From: Ascaris suum | Lineage: Eukaryota > Nematoda > Chromadorea > Rhabditida > Ascarididae | DNA length: 64,000 nt | NCBI GenBank assembly: GCA_013433145.1 | Contig: CM024175.1 | Span: forward strand, 7,982,516 to 8,046,515 | Direction of reading: 5' to 3' | Part shown: one piece after another, positions 27,400 through 39,025 of the stretch | Layout: each line of letters begins with the position of its first letter | Position numbering within the stretch: the first letter of the stretch is position 1 | Made by a program: the position numbers and the translations under genes | Notes under the pieces: model-generated | Told to the model about the DNA's origin: nothing | The model's database searches: none | The model's input: the letters and a program-made list of their open reading frames with translations, nothing else

Positions 27400-27660
27400 C
27401 AGCTTCATGGGACGGTTCCCATATATTGTCATGTGTGGATTTCTATGAGGTCAAAGTAAAGCATTTCCGGTCTCCATCTTGCCTTAATCCGGAACTGGAT
27501 TTGGCCTACAGCCGGATGGGTGAACCCGACATTGCTTCCGCGTTGCCTTTTACCCATCTAGACTAGGTCAAGCTCAACTTATCGTGAGTTAAATCCGGTC
27601 CCAATCGGTGTGGTCATAGTAAGAAGTGGGTTTAACGTGCTGGAGTTCATTGGGCTATAG
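27400..27660. other. GC-richer island, probable old dispersed repeat
   Basis: About 250 bases of near-balanced composition inside AT-rich surroundings, with abrupt borders. No open frame of use, and no tRNA-type internal promoter that I can identify. Composition and isolation suggest an inserted short repeat (SINE-like or a fragment of a larger element), but the family is not recognised. Confidence 0.35.
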
Positions 27661-28240
27661 TTGAAAATTTTCAATAATTCATAACCATAAAAACCTAATC
27701 GCTATATGAAATCATGCCTATAAAATCAGTACAATTATAAAATAATCGCTTTTGTTGAATATATGTAATCCCTCACTATCGGGTGCAATGTTCATTACTT
27801 TTTAATTGATGCTATATACAAATCTCTAGCCAGAACATCTTATTTTAACCTCGCATCTCAACGATTGCACAAAAAACTTGATATTTTGTTGCATATACAT
27901 TTCCGATAGTTGTTCTCTCTTGAGAGACGAAAAATTCGATCAGAAAAATCTTACATATCATTTTTGCAGTGCCAGATTGAAAGCAATGAAACGCGTAGCT
28001 GCTACGTTAAGTTGCTTTAGCACTACGAATAGTGAAAAGTTTTCTCGAATCATCGACCAGATAGGAAAAAAAAACCCTTCTTAGGATGATGAAAGGATAA
28101 AAAAAGGATCACACATCGTCCTCTTTTTTTGCATCTTGCCCAACATTTAATTAACAATGTTTAAAATAAACGGGAAAGCATTGAAAAAGACTTGGCAGAA
28201 ATTCAACGGACAAATTTCTTGGAAATACCTCAAATATAAT

Positions 28241-28511
<271 letters not shown>

Positions 28512-30142
28512 AAGCTACATAAGAAGTGCATTGAGAAAGCCCCATAATGGAAGATTCATAAATACCCGCCCAGTTATAAATGACCTTTCATAATTATCCA
28601 ATTAAAGTTTTTCATCCTCAGCATAATTTCGCTAAGCAAGGTTAAGCTGTCAATTATTTACAGGAAATACAATATCCGCATAAGTTTAAAGTACTCGTCG
28701 ATTTCGTATAAAACACAACAAAACAATTTCAGAAGTACTGGAGAGATAGTTTTGGAGGAAACTCTCTTCTGAGCGCTTATAAATATTAGCAACACTTCTT
28801 TTTCTATCACAATCAGCTTTCTTCCCTCTTTATGTACATCTCCCTCAGCTCTAGAATTTATAACCTAATGGTCGGCCTCTAAAGGAAATCCGTTAGTCAT
28901 ATCTAGGTTGTTAAGCAAGTTGTTCGCTTTCGCATCTTTGTCCTTCTATTATGTTTCCTTTAATACTTTTCACTCCTATTTCCTTCACTCTCTCCTTCTT
29001 GTTTTCATCGACATACAACCTCTTCGTTGTTCTACACATGACTTTTGACAAGCAGCAGGCATCAAACCTTCCAGATTGCGTATTAGTTTACTCTTTTATA
29101 GTTTGATCACTACCGAGATCATTGTTCACTACTATCACCAACATATAGTGTGAATGCTACTAGTGCTTACGTGGATCTCTCGCATCTAGTTTGCTAGCGT
29201 GCGTGATCTCCAATCAATTCTTGAGCGATCATTCAATGTGTACAGTTATATCGTGAGTGGTGAGTTTGCTCGTATCGGCTATTGACTCTATCGAATCGTC
29301 GTTGTATGTTTTTATCGATTATTTGCTGTCACTGATAGTATTGTCTTTTTTGTGACTCTAAGTTGAACTTCAATTATTTCGATTCTATTAAGTCATCAAA
29401 TAGATCTTCTTGCTTAAGATTCGCCTACTGCTGCAATAAGTTTTTGTGATAGTAAATTGTAATCAATGTGATGCAACTTTTATTGAATTAAATTAAATAA
29501 AATAATTGAATTAAATAGTGGTAATGACCATCGTAAATTTAGGATTCTTTTTTCATTTCTGTTGCTCGCATCTTCAAGGATGAAATTTTAGATTATTGGT
29601 GAAATTATTTTATCAATGAAATGAGTTTGTCATATGTGGATTGGGCGTGATCTTGTTCCACGTCTTTCCTATGTCGCTTTTTTGCATGTCATTGCCTTTG
29701 ATAGAGGTTGATTCCAACATGTTGAAATCCGACTCCGGAGTCGATTCTCCGGAAGAATAATTTATAAGCTGAAGTAAAATGCGCCTAGTCGGCTATGCTG
29801 TTTTTTTTCGATAATATTAGTGTTTCTAAAATCGGATAATGTTCAAATTACTTTTATTGTGATGACTCTTACTTATGATTCGCGTCTTACTGCATTCGCC
29901 TTTTAAGGTAGTAACTTGAAGTAAATATGATTGCCGATGTATTTCAATATGCATTTGAGATAACATTAAGGCGTTTTTGTGCTTTTATCATTGACAGTGC
30001 CTATCACTTCTTTAGTGATATCAGAGAGAGAGCTAGAGAGAGAAAGAGGTATCACCTCAATTGCGAGAGATAATACTGTCACTATTCGTGTGGATCGAAT
30101 ATTTCCTCTGAATTTGTTGTTTTTGTAGATTGTTAACGGATG

Positions 30143-30152
30143 CTATTTTCAG
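30143..30152 (+). promoter_or_regulatory. Candidate spliced-leader trans-splice acceptor
   Basis: CTATTTTCAG sits 11 bases before the ATG at 30164, with no obvious upstream exon. That matches the usual distance between a trans-splice site and the start codon in nematodes. It supports 30164 as the start of the next gene. Confidence 0.5.
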
Positions 30153-30163
30153 AGTGGCCGTCC

Positions 30164-33100
30164 ATGAAATTTACGCAACCATTCGATCAGAAATACGGCG
30201 ACATTTCAACAATAGCTGATAGTGGCAGCCGTTTTGCAATGCAACCAAGAGAGGTAGGGATGAAGTTTCTTGTGGTCGTTTAATGTTACCCACATTGTGG
30301 ATGGTGAGAAAATTACAATGAGTATTTCCTATTCGTTCACAAATATCTTTATGTATAAAATAGGATAAACGAATGAAATTCCAGGTAGCGACAATATATA
30401 TAAGCTTGTAAACTGCCTATGAAACAAAACGTTGGTGAAGGGAAATGAAAAACCCATGATAAGTACTTAATAATATGTGTCATATGTGATTACTTCGAAA
30501 CGATACTTAGTAACAGAAATTATAACTTCAAAATGAGTTCGAGTTGATTATTTATGGGTGTCTCACCCATTCAAATAAAATTATTATGAGTTTTCGGGGG
30601 TTACCTTCAATCTTAAAAAGTAAAAATTAAAATGAACCTGAAAGACATTGAGTAGACTTGAAGTTGAAAGAAATTGGTCCTGAAGGGACTCGAAAGAAAT
30701 TAAAAATCAGTTCTGAAAAAAATTAAAAGTAATTTTCACAAAAATTGTTGCAACAACAACAAGCAAGTAAAGTGAGTCTTTGCAAAAGCTTATTGCGTCA
30801 GGACGCTTGCATCTTTTCTTTATTTTATTACAAATTTGCTTGCTTTATGTCTGGTGTTTCTATTGGGTATTTTTTGACCATCACTTAAACTCCGTTTTTT
30901 TGGCTTGTAATTTGGGACATTTAATGGCAACAAAATATTTGAGGCCACTCGGTTAAGGGGATCTCAAACGCTCTTCGGCATCGTTTTTCTTCATTATCAA
31001 ATTTTGGTTTTTTACCGCTCAAAAATCCATGGTTTTGCACCTGAGGTTGGGTGCGATATCAAAAATTCCTCAGAACTTCGGAAATACACGAATTATTACA
31101 GTTGAAGCAGTCGGTGAGGAGACAAGGCTAGAAATGGTTCACCGTATGCGGCTTACAAAGGTTAAGTTACTTTAATTTTTTTTTCATTCACAAGCCAATG
31201 CGAAGAACGATGATCGCCGTAAACCTGAACATGAAGTGGCTGAGGTTTTTTGCTGGAGAAAACTTCTACGAAAATGGAGGAAGGGGAATGGGAAGGAGCT
31301 GGCACATTGCAGGGCTAGTTAAGTGAAAAAGTTATTGAGATGCTGCTTACGTTCTCTAACAAATGAGATCATTCCTATGCGAAGGGAGGGTAGATTCAGT
31401 GAATTCGTTTCATTTCTGCATAGAGATTCAGATAAGCTTGCAAGAGGTGTTTCCGGCCGTACAAATGCTCTTTTAAGCATGATGTATTCGTTCTTGAAGT
31501 TGATCACAGGTATGCACGTTAAGAGATTGTTACCGCAAGCGTGGGTTATGTTGACGTAATACGGTCCCCAAAAGGAAGGGAATTAGCGTTTGAGCGATAG
31601 TAACGTAGATGGCTAGTGGATTTGAAGAGCTTCTGTTTTTGGGAGATCATGTTCTTATCGCTTAGAGCTTCGAGATTTATAGGCGTAGCTTCAATTTTTT
31701 TTCCATTGTTCATCAGGGTGGCAACCACAGAGTACTTCTGGAATTCGAAAATAAGCGGTTTGTTTCGTGGGAATGTGCTTTTTTTGATTCAAAAGCTGCT
31801 CCAGTTATGTTGGGATTGAGTGGCACACAAATTATGAGCATCCTGTCTGCAATTTTTTATATAACAAGGTATGAAATTTCCCTCCTCGTCGCTCAGCACC
31901 TGAGTGCTTTGATGCGACAATCGGAATTGATGAGCTTGACGGTGCAGTTAATGAGGTCTGCTCCGAAACTGCCGTCACCTCGTATTCCACTGCGCTATAT
32001 GCGCGAGTCGCCTGGCTGTATTCCCCGACAGGTATACCTCTCTACTTCAGTCTGAGTGATCTGAGTTGGAGGTATATCAGGAAGTTCATGGCTTACATTG
32101 CTGTCTATGAGGTTTGAACCGAGATAGCGATTTCCTTGAATTTCCGCGCACTATAAGTGCGAGTTCCTTTGTGGTGAATTAAGTATTCATCTCTTACTCA
32201 ATATGCAGCGGGATTTATTGAATTTTTACTGTGGGATATTCAAGGGTATTCGTTCCAACATCGCTCTATACCATCTCTTTCCCGCAGTTGTGCTTATAGT
32301 GCATATAAATTTCGAAGCTTAAAACAATAAGAATGTGCTTGCTCAAATTTTGCAAAACTCTTCGTAACCGCTGAGCGTCTGCGTTAATATTGTCCAAACT
32401 TTGATTCCCCTTTTTTCAATAGGTTGCACTACGTCAACGTAACTTCCGACTGCCAGAACAATACCTTAACGTGTATGCAGGTGAGAAGCTTCAGTGGTGA
32501 ATGCCGTACTTTGAGGGGACTTGTATGTCCGCTAGGCAAACACTCTTGTAAGCTCTTCTGTATATCTATGAGGGCGTGAAGCGAGTTCGAAGACTCTCAC
32601 TTCTCTTCGCGTAGGGTGGTCCCTTTGTTCAGGAATCGTAAATAGTATGTAACGCAATGACTTTTTCACTTAAGTTAGACCTGCACTGGGCCAGTTTGAC
32701 GTTTTTTTTATTAGCGGCGACTATCGTTCTTCGTTTTGGCCTGCGTATAAGTTAGAATCATATAGAAAAATTTAAAAAAAAAAACGGAAGGTTCTTTGAT
32801 TCAGTTATCATTCTGCTGACTTTAAAGCAGTTTTCAATTGGGTCATAATTTTTAACCGGAAGATATACGTTGACTAGTGAATACTGTGAAATGCGATAGT
32901 TGGAAATTAACATAAATTAAGATCTTTGAAAGGATATATCAGATGGCTGCAGCTGTATTTCCAACATGTCAAAAGAAGGCTACTAAAGACGCACAATCGA
33001 AAACGAACGCTCAACAACTTCGACATATTGGTAATTATCATCTTATGTTTTTGATGTGTTTGTATTTCATTAAAGGAAAATGTTGTCTGATATGAGAGGT

Positions 33101-33471
33101 GAGTAATTTCAGCGTCTTTGAGCTTCACTTGTGTTTTCTTTTATCAAGTAAGGAAGTTCGGTATATATATTCATCTAAGAAGAATTGTGCATATGGTGCA
33201 AAGAAAGAATGAAAGTGACAGTAGGATTGAAAATATGCAAATAATGTGCAGCACGTAATTATATCTGATGCTATACAAACCCGAGAACGAAACATTTTAT
33301 TCTTTGTTTATCATCTTAGATATTAAGTTGTTGTTTACAAAGGGTGACGCACAGATTGAATATATCAGGGTGGTGCCCGTAAATCTAGGTGTAAACGAGC
33401 AAGCAGCTCTACTTCCGCTTGACGATCGTCTCGTTGATTCGTCATATCTGTGTCGAAATCGAGAAAAATGA
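30164..33471 (+). CDS. Six-exon gene, unrecognised 202-residue protein
   Basis: I do not recognise the product. Exons are 30164-30253, 31074-31160, 31717-31803, 31897-32031, 32423-32480 and 33320-33471. Each has GT/AG borders; the joins are phase 0 except the last (phase 1), and the sum is exactly 203 codons with TGA at 33469. The protein starts MKFTQPFDQKYGDIST and ends DDRLVDSSYLCRNREK. It is hydrophilic, has no signal peptide or membrane segment, and is rich in Arg, Glu and Leu. The 93-base intron 31804-31896 is a multiple of three and stop-free, so it could be retained, adding a hydrophobic 31-residue stretch. The fourth exon is also open in a second frame (ECFDATIGIDELDGAVNEVC), so that exon's frame rests on its fit to exon five. 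Nothing indicates regulation beyond the probable trans-splicing. Confidence 0.6.
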
Positions 33472-35112
33472 GCACGTTCACTTTATGTTTATGAGGTGCA
33501 TTTTTCACTCAAAATGCATTTCTTTATCATGTTTTGAATTGCTTGGGTCATATTTCCTGGTGCTTCCCCCCCCCCCCCCCCCACCTGTTTTCGAGGAAAT
33601 TTCATTGTCGGTGGTTTCCGAGCTCGGAGATGACAACTAAAAGCTATTTTTGTGAACTACCTTATTCCACTGCCAACAATATCGTATTTCTTCATCTTTT
33701 CTTTTACTACCGGTGTATGATCCACGTGTCATATCCTGAATTCTAGGTCCGGATCAATCTCAACTCCTTTCATATCCGACCATCCGCGACAATGGGTGAG
33801 GTGCAGTGGCGCTCGTTTCATCATCTGCTACACATGCTCCGGCTCGAATGACCCTTTATCGCACTCTACTGCTGGCATTCACATGAAGTAGGAGAAGGCA
33901 AGTCTTTATTCCACTCATATGAATATGAATAAGTCCAACCATATTTTAACGTGGAAATTTTCCTCTGTTGTATATGTTAAAACCGTTATTTACATATAAT
34001 TTTCCACACTTTTAAAAATTTCGAAAAGCATGGAATCCAATAATATTCACTAAGCACGGATTATTCATGCTTATGAAAAGCGAACGAAGCGAACGTTATA
34101 TTTTTTGAAGATTAGTTGTTCCATAATAATAGAAATGGGATTGACCTATTTTGCTTGAAATAATCGCTCTTCAAATGTTTAGACAAAGAAATGATTTTGA
34201 ATGTTTTAAGTATATGCAAGGATGTTTAGGGACGTAAGGAATGACGGAGAACTTCCAAAGGCGGTGATGGATGATGTTAAGAGCATGTTTAAGGACAGAT
34301 CTCGCATTACTTAAGGTTTAATGTTTTTTCCATTAGATAACCATTAATATGATCGTTTGATAGCTTGATGAATCAGTGCTAAATGCTTCGAAGAAGTGAA
34401 ATTCGCTTGTTGAAAATTTGTAACTAGCCAAGATACCCACAGCTTAGATGAGACTTCACTTTGTCACTTTCCGAGTTGATATCGATTGGTCCACCAATTT
34501 CCGTATTCATATGTACCTACTTAAACGTTCTATCGTCATTTTTGCATATTTTAGAATGAATCGAGATAAGGAAGTGAAAAGGAATGTGTGACGTACGGAA
34601 GGAAGTCGCTAACTTCGATTTATAAATTGTCGTTCATGACCAGTGGCTATCAGTGACCAGATGATGGTTTGTGGGCTAGTTATGTGGCATCATCGTTGTA
34701 ATTGGTGAAGAATTCAGATTATTTGTAAATTTTTCTAACATGCGGTATGTCTAGTTGCTCGTGGTAGACTAGCTAAACAACGGAAAACTTATGGAGACAT
34801 TTTTGAGATGCGACATCAGGTGATAGAGAGAAGCTATTGCTGAAAGGTTGAAGACGTTTAGCGACTCTGATTCTGAAAGGTTGTAGACACTGGAGGCTAG
34901 CGTGACGTGAAATGCATTGTGATCACTGCGACTGGTCGTTCTATTTAATAGCACTCATTTTTATCTTACGGATATATTTACCTTTCTGTTTGTAACTACG
35001 AAAGTATAAAAGTTGAAGTAGGGATCTTGGAGGGCATGGAAAAGAAATTTTTGAGGTTTGACGTTGATGTGAGGATACGGGAATATCAAAGGTGGTGAAA
35101 TGATTTTATTAA
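33472..35112. other. Intergenic DNA, nothing supported
   Basis: Contains a C-run (33,567-33,582) just downstream of the preceding gene and AT-rich DNA with short unconvincing frames on both strands. I see no gene, RNA or mobile element here. Confidence 0.4.
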
Positions 35113-35448
35113 ATGGCGAAATTTGAAATCGACAAAAACTTTTATGGTGTGAAATTGCTCAATATGTTCATGCCTAATATTTCATCGAACTTTTCAACAA
35201 AATATTTAAGTGCAGGAAATGTAATGAATGCGGAATTGCATTCCACTAAACCACCTATCAAAGCGAGCGTCAAATTTGTGATTGGCGAGAAGGCTATTGA
35301 AGGTGCTCTTGAGTAAACAACAACGATTTGCAGGGATGCGAATGTTGATTCCCGAATCATTTCTGGATGCAGTGCTGTCGAGAACAAGGTTGTTATACGT
35401 CGAAGGATTGCCTCCAAAATGAATATTAATGAGACCAACGTAACGTGA
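35113..35448 (+). pseudogene. Open frame broken by one in-frame TAA
   Basis: From ATG 35113 (MAKFEIDKNFYGVKLLNMF) a frame runs 67 codons to TAA at 35314-35316. It continues in the same frame, open and protein-like, to TGA at 35446 (containing VDSRIISGCSAVENKVVIRR). A 21-base GT...AG segment spans the stop, but it is shorter than any known nematode intron. The second half has alternating Val/Ile positions loosely like hexapeptide-repeat proteins; that is only an impression. It is either a decayed single-exon copy or chance. The antisense frame over the same stretch is hydrophobic and looks like a shadow. Confidence 0.3.
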
Positions 35449-35459
35449 GGATGGCTGTG

Positions 35460-36260
35460 ATAGAAACGATGGATTGATTATTTGGCTTATTTCGTTCGAC
35501 TGCGTTGATGTTGTTTAAGTGTCATGCGGATACCGGCCGTGGGATTCTTTGATGGGTGATGGAAGGTTCGCTGGGTGAGGAGTATGGAGAACATTCTGAG
35601 CCGGTATCCGCGCTGGTTAAAAGGTTTTCGACTTTGTGTTGGGAGCCACAGGTAATGAGCTCGCAGGTCGCCAACCATCTCTTGAGGCTGCTGACCGAAC
35701 TTTTTTCTGGGTTCGGTTAGATGTAGTGTTTCGAGAGGGTGAAGGCGGCAGCTCTGACTGTTTGGTGGCCGGTGCATCGTGAAGATAAGCCTGGATAGCT
35801 GTCGAGTTCGACGATGAGATGATGAACAAACATGCTGTGAAATGTCGACAACGTGACACGCCGTTCTTTCAGTGTGTTGTAGTGGCGCCAATCTCGCCCT
35901 AGGATAATCGAGTTTCGGTACAGATTAGGCCTGATTTTTCCGCCTTTTCGCCAACCGTTAGTCGTGGACCTCGATGCCTCCTAATTTATGGCTTGGGTGG
36001 GGAACGGACTGCTGCTACAGCGGTTTCACCGGTGAGGTTGCAGGTTTGATAGTGGTAGGAAGGATAAGTGAGTTAGAGAGAGTTCTTAGCTGTTCGCAAT
36101 TGAGACGGGGAACCGGGTTCGTCGGCCAGGGCCCATAGCATAGTGAAGCCAAGGCGCCGGAGAGCTATCTATATGTTTAGTGTTGTGCAAAAGGGTGAGT
36201 GAAAAGGTGCTAATTTTTCGAGGCTTGGCCTGCCATTAAGTTCCCATCTGGGGAAGGGAG
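35460..36260. other. GC-rich block, probable inserted repeat
   Basis: About 800 bases near 50% GC between AT-rich flanks. The minus strand is open for 134 codons (35,487-35,891; Gln/Arg/His/Thr-rich, start MAPLQHTERTACHV) with a second overlapping frame. I find no reverse transcriptase or transposase motif. Composition and sharp borders suggest the non-coding or leader part of a dispersed element, read on the minus strand. Host exons are not excluded. Confidence 0.35.
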
Positions 36261-37880
36261 GTGGAACGTGCTGATGGCGCTGGAAGATGGCGGCTGTTTT
36301 GGTTCCCTGCGGGAAAAACTGCTTCCACCTAGAGCTTATTCTTTCCTAGCAGTTCAAATTTTGTTCTACCGTCAAGCCGTTGAACAGATATCGGGGAAAA
36401 TGGCGATGCTGCAGGTGTACGTCTGGTATACATGGAAGCTGATTGCTGATTTCGGATTAGGGTGTTTTTCGTGTTTGAAAGTTTGATCTACCACCAGATT
36501 TCGACATGACGCGAAAGGCGTAGATTGTCGCCAGCATGCGTCGTTCAACTGTCATAACATTAATAAGCTCTCTAGTGTCCGCACAACTTTTGCGTTTTGT
36601 GGAATGGGAAGGATGAATTCGTTATCGAGAGGGGAAGATGAAGTGAAGTAGCAAAAGTACTTTTGAAAAACCTGATAATGTTTTATAAATGAAGAAGTCC
36701 CCAGTTTTCGATCGGAAAGAAATGATCAACTTTACTTCCTCAATGTGAAAGAAGACGACAGCCAAATCCTCGGTTTATAGATGACGAGGGTTTAAAACGA
36801 GAGCTCGATCTCGGAGATAGGTGGCATATTCGAGCCTAGTAATACAAACTAATAACCGACAGATTGCAAGCGTCTCATCAGTTGATCCATTTCGACTGAT
36901 TTCAGGAAAGTTGCGGAGATGCTTGCTTGCTCTTCATGAGGTGTACCGCTAACTGATGACGAACATAACTAATCATAATTTTATGTACAAGGAATGCTGC
37001 TGCCTTTTTCGAAGTCAAGTCGATTTTGCAGTAAATTTCACCTCTGTTTTATTAGACAGAGAAGATTTTACAATTATGTTTTTTGTGGTATCTAAATTCG
37101 CATCTAAATATAACATTAAGGATGCAATAGGATGAAGTGAGAGATCCAATTACGTCTGTTGTGATCCTACAACGAAATCTTCTATGAAGCACATTTATTG
37201 GGCTAGCAACAGCCTACAAGAAGTAGGCTATGAATTCCATTCAGGGTGATGGTGTATTGAAATGGTTACGAATATAGCCTGAAAGCTATGGATGATGACT
37301 TCCTTACGGTATTCTGAGCAATAGCCAAGAACATGATGGTCGCTCTATTTATGACGCCAACATATCGATTTATTCAATTGTCACCGATATAGCGGAAAAA
37401 AAGTGGAAAGACCGTTGCGCAGCTGTTTCCTTATTCTAGTGCGGCCGGTTTAATCTTCTCGATTATCGCCGAGAAATAACGTCTCGTTCACGTTAACGGA
37501 CAGTTGTCTTAGTGGTTGCGTCACAAACAAGCATAGTTTATATTTGTTGCGTCACAATATTTGCCTATGAAGGATAAAATCAAAGTACTGTTGTCGCGGC
37601 TGCGCGCGAAGAAATAAAATATGCGGGAGTCGAATAAAGCTGCAGAATTAGTTTCTGCAGAAGAAATGAGAAAATTAGCAAACAAGGGAGTGAAGTTGTT
37701 GACAGGCACTCAGATATGATGAGCACAAAAATGCATGAGCGAGCGGTACCAGTGGCACAAAGAGGCCTTTGTCTCCCAACCACATAAAAGAAACGAAGCC
37801 GCTATAAACACATCATTAAAGTCATATGCCTCAAATTAAAAACACACGGAAGAGGCGGGGCAGCCATCAGAAGGTGTCAA
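36261..37880. other. Intergenic DNA, nothing firm
   Basis: Moderately AT-rich. A small plus-strand frame near 37,567-37,719 (Ala/Glu/Lys-rich, containing AAELVSAEEMRKLANKGVK) is interrupted by a stop and sits just upstream of the TATA-containing unit. It may belong to the same element. No other supported feature. Confidence 0.3.
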
Positions 37881-37889
37881 CAAGAGGGC

Positions 37890-37897
37890 TATATAAG
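37890..37897 (+). promoter_or_regulatory. TATA box of the SL1-containing unit
   Basis: TATATAAG in the context GAGGGCTATATAAGCAAACCC, a GC-flanked core-promoter shape unusual for this AT-rich worm DNA. It lies ~550 bases before the SL1 copy and resembles the promoter region of an LTR. No paired LTR was found. Confidence 0.4.
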
Positions 37898-37975
37898 CAA
37901 ACCCAAAGTTTCGGCAATTGTTGAGTACTAAATTTGGATCGGCTTTGCGACTCCAGCGTTTTTCACTTATGTATA

Positions 37976-38157
37976 TGTGACGTGTTTCCTGTCTTACTGT
38001 AGTGTTGTGCTATGACCGTGTCTAATAAGATATGCGTGTGATGTGTTCCCTGTCTTACTGTAGTGTTGTGCTATGACCGTGTTTAATGAGATAAGCGTGT
38101 GATGTGTTCCCTGTCGTACTGTAGAGTTGTGCTATGACAGTGTCTGATAAATATGCG
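37976..38157 (+). repeat. 61-bp tandem repeat, three copies
   Basis: Three consecutive units at 37976-38036, 38037-38097 and 38098-38157. Each carries CCTGTCTTACTGTAGTGTTG and CTATGACCGTGT with few differences. Weaker, more diverged repeats with TTAATCTA and ATATCA blocks continue to about 38,430, directly before the SL1 copy. Confidence 0.9.
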
Positions 38158-38441
38158 AGTTGTTTCTTTCGGGTTAGAATGTATAAGAATATCACGGACA
38201 TCACCGATAATTATATATGACCTTTCTTTGTCATGTTTTAATCTAACCACTGATATGCTATGTACATATCGGACATGTACGCGAATTGTTTAATCAAGTT
38301 ATAATCTATTAGCATATCACGCAATCTCCCATCATTATACGTGAATTTTCTTAGCCATGCGTTAATCTATCGTCATCATATACGTCTCTGATAATCAAAT
38401 GTTCTTCGTCACGTTTTTTATTATCTATATACGATAATAAA

Positions 38442-38463
38442 GGTTTAATTACCCAAGTTTGAG
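38442..38463 (+). other. Perfect genomic copy of the 22-nt nematode spliced leader SL1
   Basis: The 22 bases match nematode SL1 exactly, starting GGTTTAATTACC and ending AAGTTTGAG, and are followed by GT as in the SL RNA donor. The next 100 bases do not resemble an SL RNA: there is no Sm site of the AATTTTTGG type, and no sequence able to fold back on the leader as in stem-loop I. It is therefore better explained as an SL1 tag retained in mRNA-derived DNA, or as a leader carried by a mobile element. Confidence 0.85.
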
Positions 38464-38488
38464 GTGTGGTTCACAAAGCAGTGGCTAG

Positions 38489-38779
38489 GTGCACACGGGA
38501 CGTTGCACAGCAGAATCTGATAGTGGTATTATAAAGGACGAACCACCTCAGCGCAAGTGTATATTCTTGGGTAACTGGCAGAGGCAAGCCAAAGTGATCA
38601 TTGGCGAGCGAAAAGAGTCAATAATTGGGTACGGCGCGACAACCAGGCTGGTCGCAATTGGAAGGAACTCACTGATCGGGAACGTCGACACCAGCGGTGA
38701 TCGTGGTTGGATCGACGTCAGTGGACAAAGAGATAACTCGACGGTGGATCAGCGACGCCACGCGTCAACACAGAACTGA
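38489..38779 (+). CDS. Open frame without ATG downstream of SL1, unrecognised
   Basis: I do not recognise this. The 96-codon frame opens right after a TAG that ends 25 bases downstream of the SL1 copy. It has no internal ATG and ends at TGA. The composition is hydrophilic and protein-like, with segments such as IIKDEPPQRKCIFLGNWQR and IGERKESIIGYGATTRL. A polyadenylation signal AATAAA lies at 39020-39025, so SL1 copy, frame and signal together have the layout of a complete ~600-base mRNA. The missing ATG points to a decayed retrocopy or a gag-like fragment. Confidence 0.35.
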   Translation: MHTGRCTAESDSGIIKDEPPQRKCIFLGNWQRQAKVIIGERKESIIGYGATTRLVAIGRNSLIGNVDTSGDRGWIDVSGQRDNSTVDQRRHASTQN

Positions 38780-39019
38780 TAAAGGCAAATAGCGGAAACC
38801 GATCGGTGGCTCAGGCGATATCGATCAACAACAGGGACGTAGGCCTATTTTTTAACAGTAATCATATTTTTTCGTGTTCTTTTTCTTCACTTCTATTGTT
38901 TGTTCACGAAACTTTGGGGACAAACTATCCTATCATACATTCAAAAATTGTTGACCATCTTCACACCTTCACAAAAATACAATCAACATCCCACAACGGG
39001 AGAGAAAGTGTGACTGGTC

Positions 39020-39025
39020 AATAAA
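39020..39025 (+). terminator. Polyadenylation signal AATAAA
   Basis: Canonical AATAAA 240 bases after the stop of the 38489-38779 frame, in the same orientation as the SL1 copy. No poly(A) tract follows. Confidence 0.35.

Noticed and set aside
38442..38560. A functional SL1 RNA gene
   Set aside because: Only the leader matches; there is no Sm-binding site and no sequence pairing with the leader within 100 bases.
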